DNA of 57,601 nt. It comes from DASRIA01 sp035650255. GTDB taxonomy: Bacteria > Actinomycetota > Thermoleophilia > Solirubrobacterales > JBBDJG01. This document shows, one piece after another, positions 7,498 to 16,118 of the stretch. The notes under the pieces are model-generated. The model worked only from the letters and a program-made list of their open reading frames with translations, searched no databases and was not told the origin of the DNA. Location: contig DASRIA010000066.1 in NCBI GenBank assembly GCA_035650255.1, forward strand, positions 1 through 57,601, read 5' to 3'. A program made the position numbers and the translations under genes. The stretch's first letter is position 1. Every line of letters starts with the position of its first letter.

Positions 7498-8267
7498 CGG
7501 CGCTGCGCTATGCGGCCTCCGACACCGCGGTGCTCGTGCAGCGCAACCTGCTGCGCATCCCGCGCGCGCCCGACCTGCTGATCTCGTTCACCGTGCAGCC
7601 GATCATGTTCGTGCTGCTGTTCGCATACGTCTTCGGTGGCGCGATCGACACGCCGGGATTCGACTACGTCGACTTCCTGATGCCGGGAATCATCGCCCAG
7701 ACCATGTCGTTCGGCGGCTTCGTCACCGCTCTGAGCCTCGCCGACGACATGAAGAAGGGGCTGATCGACCGCTTTCGCTCACTGCCGATGGCGCGCTCCG
7801 CCGTGCTCGCCGGCCGCACCCTGGCGGACGTCGTGACGAACATGCTGTCGCTCGCGATCATGGTGACGGTCGGCCTGATCATCGGGTTCTCGTTCGACGC
7901 GAGCGCGATCGAGATCGCCGCCGGCGTCGGCCTGATGCTGCTGTTCGGTTTTGCCTTCTCGTGGATCTTCGCGCTGTTCGGCCTGATCGCCTCGTCCCCC
8001 GAGTCGGCGCAGGCGCTGGGGTTCGTCATCATCTTCCCGATCACGTTCATCTCCTCGGCCTTCGTGCCGGTGGAGTCCATGCCCGACGGGCTGCAGTGGT
8101 TCGCCGAGGCGAACCCGTTCAGCGTCGTGGTCGACGCGATGCGCGCACTGTGGCTGGACGCACCGGCGGGCAACAGCATCTGGGGAGCGATCGCGTGGTC
8201 GGCCGGCATCACCGCGGTCGCCGCGCCGCTCGCCGTGTCGCGCTACCGGCGCGCCGTCACGGCCTGA
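7494..8267 (+). CDS. ABC-2 type permease, DrrB-like
   Basis: The 257-residue protein has about six hydrophobic segments and the ABC-2 hallmarks of DrrB-like exporters: an N-terminal RNLLRIPRAPDLL helix, FLMPGIIAQTMSFGG, a DDMKKGLIDRFRSLPM coupling segment, and SAFVPVESMPDGLQWFAEAN before the last helix. It is the membrane partner of the ATPase just upstream and starts with a GTG inside that gene's stop. Drug, glycolipid or polyketide substrates are all possible; nothing in the window decides. Confidence 0.9.
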   Translation: MTALRYAASDTAVLVQRNLLRIPRAPDLLISFTVQPIMFVLLFAYVFGGAIDTPGFDYVDFLMPGIIAQTMSFGGFVTALSLADDMKKGLIDRFRSLPMARSAVLAGRTLADVVTNMLSLAIMVTVGLIIGFSFDASAIEIAAGVGLMLLFGFAFSWIFALFGLIASSPESAQALGFVIIFPITFISSAFVPVESMPDGLQWFAEANPFSVVVDAMRALWLDAPAGNSIWGAIAWSAGITAVAAPLAVSRYRRAVTA

Positions 8268-8283
8268 GAGCAGCGCGGCGTTT

Positions 8284-8727
8284 CTAGGCCGGGGCGGCGG
8301 CGTCCATGGCCACGTGGCGCCTGAGCCAGGCCTCGATGTCGCGCTCGGGCGCGGCGCCCACCAGGCGGTCGAGCTCGCGGCCGTCACGCCAGAGGACCAG
8401 CAGGGGGATTCCCTGCACCTGGAAGCGGTTGGCGATCTCCGGCGCTCCGTCGACGTTGAGCTTGACCAGCTTGAGCTTGCCCGCGTGACGCTCAGCCAGC
8501 CGCTCGAGCGCGGGCGTGACCATCCGGCATGGGCCGCACCACGGAGCCCAGAAGTCGATCACGACCGGCACCGACGCGGCGAGCTCGGTTTCGAAGGAGT
8601 CCCTGTCGGCCTCCACCATCCACGCCAGCAGGGTGTGGCACACCGAGCAGCGCGGCACGCCCTGCGACGTCGGTCGCACGCGGTTCTTCCTGCTGCAGTT
8701 GGAGCAGGTGATGATCGAGGCAGCCAT
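8284..8727 (-). CDS. trxC: Thioredoxin 2 (zinc-binding thioredoxin)
   Basis: This is a 147-residue cytoplasmic protein. Cys8/Cys11 and Cys27/Cys30 form the N-terminal zinc knuckle of E. coli Trx2. The thioredoxin fold follows with the active site WCGPC at 63-67, FWAPWCGPCRMVTPALERLA, and the cis-Pro region VQGIPLLVL. I chose the ATG at 8727, since an upstream in-frame extension would precede the zinc motif with unrelated sequence. Trx2 proteins reduce protein disulphides and are often linked to oxidative stress. It ends 17 bases from the convergent permease gene and is divergent from the LuxR-type regulator. Confidence 0.9.
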   Translation of the reverse strand: MAASIITCSNCSRKNRVRPTSQGVPRCSVCHTLLAWMVEADRDSFETELAASVPVVIDFWAPWCGPCRMVTPALERLAERHAGKLKLVKLNVDGAPEIANRFQVQGIPLLVLWRDGRELDRLVGAAPERDIEAWLRRHVAMDAAAPA

Positions 8728-8848
8728 CACCCTGCACCATAGTCCGCAGGCGGATGCGCACCGGCCCGTTGACGGGTCCGATCCGGTTACGCGGCCGCAG
8801 GGTGAGCGGGTGCTAGATTGACGACACTGCTTTCCGGGAGCAAGCGTC

Positions 8849-10351
8849 ATCGCGCATCCAGACTCCGTCCCGCCGGCCCAGTGGACGCCCCGCGTCGTCG
8901 AGGCGGCGCTCGACGCCATCATCACCATCGACTCCGGGGGCCGCGTGCTGCAGTTCAACCAGGCCGCGGAGCGGATGTTCGGTCATCGCAGGCATGAGGC
9001 GGTCGGCCAACAGCTCGCCGACCTGATCATCCCGCCCGATCTGCGTGCGGCGCATTGGGCCGGCCTGCTGCGACTGACGGCGGGCGGAGCGCCACGCATA
9101 CTCGACCGCCGCGTCGAACTGCGTGCACTGCGCCGCGACGGGTCCGAGTTCCCGGTCGAGCTGACGGTCACGCAGACAAGCGATTCGCCCCTCACCTGGA
9201 CCGGCTTCGTTCGCGATCTGAGCGAGTTGAAGACGGCCGAGGGGCGTGGCCGGCGGACGGCGCACCTGTTCGCCGCGGCTGAGAAGCTCGCGGGGATGGG
9301 CAGCTGGGAGTTCGACCTGCGCTCGAGCCGCGTGGTGTGGTCGGACGGCATGTACCGGATCCACGGCTTCGAACCCGGCGGCTTCGAGCCCAGCGTGGAC
9401 CGCTACCTCGAACAGATCCACGCCGAGGACCGAGAGCGCGCCGCCAGCGTGCTGGCATCGATGGTGGACGCTCCCGGCGACGTGCCCGCCGAGGGGGTGA
9501 CGATCGAGTATCGCGTGGTCTGTGAGGACGGGTCGGTCCGCGACATGCGCGCGCGGGGTGCCGTCGAGCACGATCAGCAGGGGATCGCGGCGCGCCTGGT
9601 CGGCGTCGCGCAGGACATCACCGCGCAGCGGCTCGCCGAGCGAGAGCTGCATGCGCACTACGCCGTCGAGCAGGCCTTCCGTGACTGGGAGTCGTTCGAC
9701 GAGGGCGTCACCAGCCTGCTGCGGCGTCTCGGCACGGCGCTCCGGTACGAGCTGGGATCGCTCTGGGTGGTCAACGCCGATGACGGCACGCTGCGCTGCC
9801 GCTCGTTCTGGTGCGGCCCCGGCGTCGACGGGGGCGAGTTCGAGGTCCTCACCCGGCTTGCCGCCCTCCGGCCCGGGGAGGGCATGGCCGGGCTCGCGCT
9901 CGAGGGCTCCCGCCCCGTGCTCACCGATGAGCTGCGCCGGACCGACGCCGGCCTCGGCCGGGGCGGAGCCGCGACCCGGATGGGGCTGCGGACCGGGCTC
10001 GCGATCCCGGTGGTCGGCCAGGACGGCCCGTTCGCCGTCCTCTCCTACTACAGCTTCGACCGCCACGAGCCGACGGAGCGGCTGGTCAGGACTCTGACGA
10101 CCCTGGGCCGCGAGCTGGGGCGCTTCCTCGAGCGACGGCGCGCCGACCTCGGCCCGCGGCCCGTCTCCCCGCGCGAGCTCGAAGTCCTGCGGCTCGCCGC
10201 CGAGGGCAACACGGGCCCGCGGATCGCCGCGCAGCTGGGCCTCAGCCCCGCGACCGTGAAGACCCACTTCGAGAACATCTACGACAAGCTGGGCGTCAGC
10301 GACAGGGCGGGGGCGGTCGCGCACGCCATGCGCATCGGGCTGATCCGCTAG
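8849..10351 (+). CDS. PAS-PAS-GAF-LuxR transcriptional regulator (start codon unclear)
   Basis: About 500 residues. The first PAS domain begins at AALDAIITIDSGGRVLQFNQ, the second around EKLAGMGSWEFDLRSS. A GAF domain follows (SLLRRLGTALRYELGSLWVV to GLAIPVVGQDGPFAVLSYYS). The C-terminus is a LuxR/GerE helix-turn-helix (SPRELEVLRLAAEGNTGPRI, SPATVKTHFENIYDKLGV). It is probably a soluble sensor-regulator answering a small ligand or redox cue. The frame is open from 8822, but no ATG, GTG or TTG occurs before the GTG at 8945, which would delete the start of PAS1. An ATC at 8849 lies 8 bases after a GGGAG and is my tentative start. Confidence 0.8.
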   Translation: MAHPDSVPPAQWTPRVVEAALDAIITIDSGGRVLQFNQAAERMFGHRRHEAVGQQLADLIIPPDLRAAHWAGLLRLTAGGAPRILDRRVELRALRRDGSEFPVELTVTQTSDSPLTWTGFVRDLSELKTAEGRGRRTAHLFAAAEKLAGMGSWEFDLRSSRVVWSDGMYRIHGFEPGGFEPSVDRYLEQIHAEDRERAASVLASMVDAPGDVPAEGVTIEYRVVCEDGSVRDMRARGAVEHDQQGIAARLVGVAQDITAQRLAERELHAHYAVEQAFRDWESFDEGVTSLLRRLGTALRYELGSLWVVNADDGTLRCRSFWCGPGVDGGEFEVLTRLAALRPGEGMAGLALEGSRPVLTDELRRTDAGLGRGGAATRMGLRTGLAIPVVGQDGPFAVLSYYSFDRHEPTERLVRTLTTLGRELGRFLERRRADLGPRPVSPRELEVLRLAAEGNTGPRIAAQLGLSPATVKTHFENIYDKLGVSDRAGAVAHAMRIGLIR

Positions 10352-10440
10352 GCACGCCCGCCGGCCCGGCCTGCAGGCCGCTCCTCGGGCATCCGTCCAG
10401 CGAGGCGGAGGACCGCACCGGCCGTTCCGTATACACAGCG

Positions 10441-12264
10441 GTGCGACTCGTGCTCTCGCTGCTGGTGGCCGGGGCGCTCGCCCTGCCCGCGAGCGCCGGC
10501 GCGGCGCTGCCGTCGTGCCGGGGAGGCGAGTCCATCGAGCTGAGCTTCGAGCGCGACCCGGGCCAACCGGAGGGGACGCTGGCCTGGCGCGGGCCCGGCG
10601 CCTCCCGGGCGGGCTCGTACCGCGTGTCCCGCGATCGCGCGGTGGTGGGGGACACCCCGGGCCGCTCCATGACCGTCGCGGTGCGACCGGGCCGGCGGTA
10701 CGTCTTCGCCGTGCGGTTCGTGGAGCCGTCCGGCCGGCTCGCCGGGTGCCACGCCACCCTGACCTATGCGGTTCGCTACCGCCGCGCGTCCGCTCCTCCG
10801 GGCCTCGCCGTCACCGCGGTGCGCAACGGCGGGGCGCGGCTCGTATGGGATGCGGCCCGCGCGGGCGACGCGGCAATCGCGGCGTACCGGGTGTACCGGG
10901 ACGGCCGCGCAGCCCGGCGCGTCCGCGGCCGCTCGCTGAGGGTGCGCGTCGGGCGTGGCAACTCGTACCGGGTGGCGGCTGTCGACGCGGGCGGCCGGAC
11001 CGGGCCGGCGGGCCGGCCGGTGCGGGTGGTGAAGGGCCACCGCCCGCCACGGCGGCCCGGAAAGCCCCGCGCCCGCCGGGTGGGGGAGTCGGGAGTGCGC
11101 CTGTCCTGGCGGCGGGCCTCCGGCCGCGGCGGCCGCCTGGCCGGGTACCGCGTCTTTCGCAACGGCGTCCCGCTGCGCCAGGTGCGGGGCCGCAGCGTCG
11201 TGGACCGTGAGCTTGCGCCGGCCACGCGGTACCGGTTCACGGTCGCGGCGATCGACAGACAGGGATATCTGAGCGCAGCGACCGCCGCCGTGTCCGTCAC
11301 GACCGCGCGGCCCGCGCCCACACGGGGACGCGCCCACGCCTTCCTGCTCGCCTCGACGAGCGAGAGCTTCCGGGACCTCCAGCGGCACTACACGCGGATC
11401 GGGACGCTCTATCCGACTTACTTCGACTGCCGCGCCGCGGACGGCGCGGTCACGGGCCGCGACGACCCGCTCGTCACGCGCTGGTCGCAGTTGCGCGGCA
11501 TTCTCGTGCTGCCGCGCTTCAACTGCCAGCGCGAGGACACGCTGCATCGCATCCTCACCGACGGGGCGCTGCGCGCGGCGACGCTTGCACGGCTGGTCGA
11601 GCTGGTGCGCGACGAGGGCTACGACGGGATCAACATCGACTTCGAGAACGGCGCCGCGAGCGACCGCGACGCGCTCACGTCCTTCGTATCGGACCTCTCG
11701 GCGAGGCTGCACGCGATCGGCAAGCGGCTGTCGGTCGAGGTCTCCGCGAAGTACGAGCACACCACCACCGGGCGCTCGGGCCTCTACGACTATGCGGCGC
11801 TCGGCCGGGCCGCCGACAACGTCTTCGTGATGAACTGGGGATGGCACTGGTCGACCTCCGAGCCCGGTGCGCCCAACGACATGGAGCTGTGCCGGAGGGT
11901 GGCCGACTACGTCGCCTCGATGCCGAACAAGTCGCGGTTCGTGCTGGGCACGCACCTGTACGGGATGGACTGGCCGAACGGCGGCGGCCCGGCAAACGAG
12001 GCCACCGCCCTGGAGCACGCCGACGTCCGCAGCCTGGTCGCGCGGCACGGGGCGAGGCCAGTCCTGGATCCGGCCGCGGACGCCTGGGTCTTCACGTACA
12101 CCGAGAACGGGGTGCACCACGAGGCCTGGTATCCGGACGTCGAGACCATCGCGCGGCGGGTGCGCCTGGCTCGCGATCGTGGCCTGGGCGTGGGCTTCTG
12201 GAGGCTCGGCCGCGAGGATCAGCGCATCTGGGACGACCCGCTGATCGTCCCCGGCGCGCAGTAA
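10441..12264 (+). CDS. Secreted glycoside hydrolase family 18-like protein with two Fn3-like modules
   Basis: The 607-residue protein has a signal peptide (residues 1-22, LALPASAGAA). Two fibronectin-III-like modules follow at about 115-195 (GARLVWDAARAGDAAIAAYR) and 205-290 (GVRLSWRRASGRGGRLAGYR). A GH18-type TIM barrel fills residues about 305-600. The GH18 motif DGxxxDxE is complete as DGINIDFE at 395-402, so E402 is the likely acid. Family members cleave chitin-like or peptidoglycan-derived beta-1,4 amino sugars, sometimes with SH3/LysM modules as in spore-cortex YaaH-type enzymes. Substrate is unproven. The GTG start sits directly at the signal peptide. Confidence 0.82.
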   Translation: MRLVLSLLVAGALALPASAGAALPSCRGGESIELSFERDPGQPEGTLAWRGPGASRAGSYRVSRDRAVVGDTPGRSMTVAVRPGRRYVFAVRFVEPSGRLAGCHATLTYAVRYRRASAPPGLAVTAVRNGGARLVWDAARAGDAAIAAYRVYRDGRAARRVRGRSLRVRVGRGNSYRVAAVDAGGRTGPAGRPVRVVKGHRPPRRPGKPRARRVGESGVRLSWRRASGRGGRLAGYRVFRNGVPLRQVRGRSVVDRELAPATRYRFTVAAIDRQGYLSAATAAVSVTTARPAPTRGRAHAFLLASTSESFRDLQRHYTRIGTLYPTYFDCRAADGAVTGRDDPLVTRWSQLRGILVLPRFNCQREDTLHRILTDGALRAATLARLVELVRDEGYDGINIDFENGAASDRDALTSFVSDLSARLHAIGKRLSVEVSAKYEHTTTGRSGLYDYAALGRAADNVFVMNWGWHWSTSEPGAPNDMELCRRVADYVASMPNKSRFVLGTHLYGMDWPNGGGPANEATALEHADVRSLVARHGARPVLDPAADAWVFTYTENGVHHEAWYPDVETIARRVRLARDRGLGVGFWRLGREDQRIWDDPLIVPGAQ

Positions 12265-12351
12265 GGCCTCCGCCCAGGGGGATTGACACCGCGGCCGACA
12301 GCGGGTTAGGGTCGGCCGGGCAGCCGCTGGGGGTGAGCGGCGGAGTCACGG

Positions 12352-14163
12352 ATGTCTCGAGGGGTCGACACGCACGGCAGCGGTTTCCACGCGGGGGGGC
12401 GCGTGGCGTTGGCCTGCGTACTGGTCGCGCTCTGGGCGCCCGCCGCCGCGCACGCCCTCAACTTCACGGGGCCGACCAACATCGGGGTCGGGAGCGCGCC
12501 TCAGAACGTCGTGACCGGCAGCTTCAACGGCGACGCCGATCCGGACCTGGCGGTGGTCAACCAGGCCTCCAACAACGTCTCGGTGCTGCTCGGTGCGTCG
12601 GGCGCGACCTTCAGCGGGCCGGTCAACCACTTGGCCGGCACGACTCCGCTCGCGGCCGGCACCGCCGACTTCAACGGCGACTCCGACCCCGAGCTCGCTG
12701 TCGTGAACGAGGCTTCCAACGACGTCTCGGTGCTGGTGGGCGGAGCGGGCGGCTCGTTCTCGGCGCCGACGAGCTTCGCCGTGGGCAGCACGCCGCAATC
12801 GCTGGGGATCGCCGACTTCAACGGCGACCTGGACCCTGACCTCGCCGTCGTGAACGAGGGGTCAAGCAACGTCTCCATCCTGCTGGGCGGTGCCGGCGCG
12901 ACCTTCGGCGGGGCCACGAACTTCAGCGTGGGTGGCCTCCCGCGCGCGGTCGCGATCGCCGACTTCAACGGCGACTCGGATCCGGATCTCGCGGTCGCCA
13001 ACGAAGCGACCAACAACGTCTCGATCCTGGTCGGGGGAGCCGGCGGGAGCTTTACCGGCCCCACGAACGTCGCCGTGTGCAGCGCTCCCACGTGGATCGC
13101 CACCGGGCAGTTCAACGGCGACTCCGATCCCGACCTCGTCGTGGTGAACGAGCTCTGCCACAACGTCTCGATCCTGCTCGGCGGTGCCGGCTCGAGCTTC
13201 GGGACCGCCACCAACTTCGCGACGGGGAACCTCCCTGACGCCGTGGCGGTCGGTGAGTTCAACGCCGACTCGGACCCGGACCTGGTGGTGGCGAACCAGG
13301 GCTCCGACAACGTCTCGATCCTGGTCGGGGCGACCGGAGGGACGTTTGCCGGCCCATTCGACTTCGCGATCGGCGACGGCCCGACCTCGGTCGCGACAGC
13401 CAACTTCGACGCGGATGCCGACCAGGACATCGCGGTCACGAACGAGCTCGTGAACAACGTCGCGATCCTGCTCGGCGTCGCCGACGGTTACGTGCGCCCG
13501 AAGAGCGCGTCGCCGCTGCGCCTCGCGCTGGTGCCGGCGTTTGCGGCCTGTACGGCGCCGAATCGGGTGCACGGCCCGCCGGCCCTGGGCGGGGGATCGA
13601 GCGACGCCTCCTGCGCACCGCCCGCCCAGACGTCCAGCTTCCTCACCATCGGCGCGCCCGATGCGAACGGAGCGCCGCTGAACTCGACGGGATCGATCCG
13701 GGTGAGCGCGATCGTCGGGGCGGCCGGCCCACCCGATGACTCCGACATCGCGGTCACGATCGGCGTGACCGATGTGCGCTGCAAGGCAGGCGTGGCCACG
13801 TGCGGCGCGGCCAACGACCAGTCCGGGGCGGACTACACGGGCGAGCTGACTCCCAGCGCGGGCATCCGGTTGACGGATGCGTTCAACGCCGTGGCCGCCG
13901 GCGGCGGCACGGATCGCGCGACCGTGCAGGACTTCTCCCTCGGAGGCATTCAGGTCCCCTGCACGGGGACCGGCTCCACTGCGATCGGCTCCAGCTGCGC
14001 GTTGTCGACGACACTCGATGCCGTGTCCCCGGGCACGGTCCTCGACGGCCGGCGGGCGATGTGGCAGTTCGGGCAGGTCGAGCTGCTCGACGGCGGTCCG
14101 GACGGCGAGGCATCGACCACGCCGAACAGCCGCTTCCTCGTGCAGGGCGTGTTCGTGCCCTGA
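12352..14163 (+). CDS. Secreted seven-bladed FG-GAP/VCBS-type propeller protein
   Basis: The 603-residue protein has an N-terminal signal (GGRVALACVLVALWAPAAAHA). Seven repeats of about 46 residues follow, each with a calcium-loop motif such as DFNGDSDPDLAVVN and a strand NNVSVLLG; count gives seven, enough for a closed beta propeller between about residues 36 and 380. The last 220 residues form a separate Cys-containing beta-rich domain (VRPKSASPLRLALVPAFAAC, later ITVGVTD-like and QVELLDGGPDGEAST) of a type seen in secreted proteins of this lineage but with no known function. Probably a calcium-stabilised adhesion or scaffold protein. It may share a transcript with the GH18 gene 87 bases upstream. 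Confidence 0.8.
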   Translation: MSRGVDTHGSGFHAGGRVALACVLVALWAPAAAHALNFTGPTNIGVGSAPQNVVTGSFNGDADPDLAVVNQASNNVSVLLGASGATFSGPVNHLAGTTPLAAGTADFNGDSDPELAVVNEASNDVSVLVGGAGGSFSAPTSFAVGSTPQSLGIADFNGDLDPDLAVVNEGSSNVSILLGGAGATFGGATNFSVGGLPRAVAIADFNGDSDPDLAVANEATNNVSILVGGAGGSFTGPTNVAVCSAPTWIATGQFNGDSDPDLVVVNELCHNVSILLGGAGSSFGTATNFATGNLPDAVAVGEFNADSDPDLVVANQGSDNVSILVGATGGTFAGPFDFAIGDGPTSVATANFDADADQDIAVTNELVNNVAILLGVADGYVRPKSASPLRLALVPAFAACTAPNRVHGPPALGGGSSDASCAPPAQTSSFLTIGAPDANGAPLNSTGSIRVSAIVGAAGPPDDSDIAVTIGVTDVRCKAGVATCGAANDQSGADYTGELTPSAGIRLTDAFNAVAAGGGTDRATVQDFSLGGIQVPCTGTGSTAIGSSCALSTTLDAVSPGTVLDGRRAMWQFGQVELLDGGPDGEASTTPNSRFLVQGVFVP

Positions 14164-14291
14164 CCGCCTTTCCGTGAGTCCTGTGGCACCGGACGTGACG
14201 CACCCCGATCCGGGTGGGTGCCAGACAGGGCGCTATGCGCTGGTTTCCACGCACACCCGGATTGGTTGCGAAGCCTCGCGCGTCGGACCAA

Positions 14292-14331
14292 CGGGCGCGC
14301 CGCGCGCCTAGCGGGCGCGCCGCGCGCGCTT
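14292..14331. repeat. 20-bp imperfect tandem duplication across a stop codon
   Basis: Two copies of a 20-base unit lie side by side, sharing GGGCGCGCCGCGCGC at 14293-14307 and 14313-14327. The second copy encodes the Arg/Ala-rich C-terminus of the minus-strand propeller-PASTA gene, whose stop lies at 14308-14310 at the junction. Confidence 0.8.
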
Positions 14332-15525
14332 GGCCTTCAGCTGCACGATCTTGCTGGTGCGCGTGCCGGCTTTCGGCTTCACCGAGACCACCCGGCCCTT
14401 GCCGCGCAGGCGGTAACGGCAACCGGCGCGGCGCAGCTTCTTCCGCGCCTTCTTGATGTTCAACCCGCGCACGGCTGGGATCCGGCACTTCTTGCCGCCG
14501 GAGCTCGACTTGTTCAACCCGGCGGTGATCGACAGCCGAGGTCCCAGAGGCAGGGCGGCATAGGCTGCCGGCGACGAGGACGGCGAAGCGACCTCGATCC
14601 GGCCGATCTTGTTTCCCTGGAACTCCGTGAACCAGAGCGCTCCGTCGGGCCCCGGGACGATCCCGCCGGGCTCGCTGAACGATGTCGGGATCGTGAACTC
14701 GGAGACCGATCCGCTGGTGGTCATGCGGCCGATCTTGTCCGCGCCCGTCTCGGTGAACCAGAGCGCGCCGTCGGATCCGAACGTGATGCCCGACGGGCCG
14801 CTGCCGGTGGGCCCGAAATGCGTGATCGGGATCCCGACCGTGGAAATTCGCCCGATCTGGTTGGCGCCGAACTCGGTGAACCACATCGCGCCGGCGGACG
14901 CGGCGATCCCGGAGGGGTCGGTCCCGGGCGGCAGGTCGTACTCGGTGATGTTCCCCGCCGTGGTGATCGCGCCGATCTTGTTCGCCTCGGATTCGGTGAA
15001 CCAGAGGCGCCCGTCCGGTCCCGGCGTGATGTCACCGGGCCGGAACCCGTTCGGGAGCGGGTACTCCGTGATGGCGCCGGCGGTCGTGATCCGGCCGATC
15101 TTGTTCGTCCCGTTCTCGGTGAACCACAGCGCGCCGTCCGGTCCCGCCGTGATGCCGTCCGGTCCGCTGCCGGGCGGAAGCTCGAACTCCGTGAAGGCGC
15201 CCGTGGTCGTCACCCTCCCGATCTTCGGCGGGTTCGCCCCGAACTCCGTGAACCACAGTGCGCCGTCCGGCCCGGCGGTGATCTCGCTGGGAACGCTCGG
15301 GTTCGTCGGCACCGGGTACTCCGTGATCGCGCCGGACATGGTGATGCGACCGATCTTGTGGGCGTTCTCCTCGGTGAACCACACCGCGCCGTCGGGCCCG
15401 GCTGTGATCCCCGCGGGCTGGCTCACCGGCGTGGGGACCGGGAACTCCGTCACCGCCTGTGCCTGTGACGGCACGGCCGCGAGCGCGAGCAGCGCCCACA
15501 GCAACGCTCGATGCCTACCGGCCAT
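14308..15525 (-). CDS. Secreted Vgb-like seven-bladed propeller with C-terminal PASTA-like domain
   Basis: This 405-residue protein begins with a signal peptide (HRALLWALLALAAVPSQAQA). Seven repeats of the virginiamycin B lyase / SMP-30-like type follow, each carrying a variant of GPDGALWFTE and KIGRI. The last 65 residues hold one PASTA-like domain (IPAVRGLNIKKARKKLRRAG, then SVKPKAGT) and a very basic tail. Vgb itself is a cytoplasmic streptogramin lyase; this secreted form is more likely a binding or cell-wall protein. I chose the ATG at 15525 because CGGAGG lies 5 bases upstream; the reading from 15546 adds 7 residues. Confidence 0.8.
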   Translation of the reverse strand: MAGRHRALLWALLALAAVPSQAQAVTEFPVPTPVSQPAGITAGPDGAVWFTEENAHKIGRITMSGAITEYPVPTNPSVPSEITAGPDGALWFTEFGANPPKIGRVTTTGAFTEFELPPGSGPDGITAGPDGALWFTENGTNKIGRITTAGAITEYPLPNGFRPGDITPGPDGRLWFTESEANKIGAITTAGNITEYDLPPGTDPSGIAASAGAMWFTEFGANQIGRISTVGIPITHFGPTGSGPSGITFGSDGALWFTETGADKIGRMTTSGSVSEFTIPTSFSEPGGIVPGPDGALWFTEFQGNKIGRIEVASPSSSPAAYAALPLGPRLSITAGLNKSSSGGKKCRIPAVRGLNIKKARKKLRRAGCRYRLRGKGRVVSVKPKAGTRTSKIVQLKAKRARRAR

Positions 15526-15568
15526 ATGCCTCCGTGCCCCCTCCATGGATCCACAGACTTCCTGCGCG

Positions 15569-15598
15569 ACCCTAGCCAGTCGGGCAGGGCTACGTCAA
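15569..15598 (-). promoter_or_regulatory. Sigma70-like promoter for the Vgb-PASTA gene
   Basis: On the minus strand TTGACG (15593-15598) and TAGGGT (15569-15574) are separated by 18 bases and lie 44 bases upstream of the start codon at 15525. Confidence 0.55.
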
Positions 15599-15632
15599 CC
15601 TTGGGCCCGGGCTCAGGTCCTGTCGGCGGGCG

Positions 15633-16109
15633 TCAGTCCGAGCCGGTCTCGCCGAAGAAGTAGTCCACGCCACTCGACCGCGGCGCCATCAGGTCATCCT
15701 GCTTACCGGGCGTCCAGACCCCGATCTTGTCGCTGTCCGGATACACCGTCACGGCGGGGTGCTTGACGGTCGAGAACATCAGCACGCGGACGGTCTGATC
15801 GGTCTCGTTGCGCACGCCGTGCGCGCCCTCGGGGCCCGTCGGGAAGCACACCGCGTCCCACGGCTCCAGCCGCTCGCTGCCGTCGGGGTGGCGGACCGTC
15901 GGGTTGCCCTCGAGGACCAGCAGCCACTCTTCCTCCGCGTACTCGTAGTGGTAGGGGCAGATCGCCTGGCCGGGCGGCAGCTCGTACACGCTGGCGCCGA
16001 GCTGGGAGGCGCCGAGGGCCGGGCCGAAGCGCAGCATCCCCGCCCGGAAGCCGGGCGGATCGCCGGCGTCGTACTCGAACTCGGGGTTGGCGATGTTGAC
16101 CCGTCGCAC
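15633..16109 (-). CDS. Cupin-domain protein
   Basis: The 158-residue protein has a single cupin barrel: cupin motif 1-like YELPPGQAICPYHYEYAEEE, WLLVLEGNPTVRHPDG, and motif 2-like CFPTGPEGAHGVRNETDQ. The His/Glu set suggests a bound metal. Small cupins of this kind include sugar isomerases, dioxygenases and binding proteins, and the sequence does not choose. It starts with GTG 9 bases downstream of the aminotransferase stop, so it is in that operon. Its position suggests a shared pathway, which remains unknown. Confidence 0.78.
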   Translation of the reverse strand: MRRVNIANPEFEYDAGDPPGFRAGMLRFGPALGASQLGASVYELPPGQAICPYHYEYAEEEWLLVLEGNPTVRHPDGSERLEPWDAVCFPTGPEGAHGVRNETDQTVRVLMFSTVKHPAVTVYPDSDKIGVWTPGKQDDLMAPRSSGVDYFFGETGSD

Positions 16110-16118
16110 GCTGCGTGA

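Noticed and set aside
14164..14307. Terminator between the convergent propeller genes
   Set aside because: Short inverted repeats around GCACCC/GGGTGC exist, but the stem is only about 6 bp with a long loop and no T tract.
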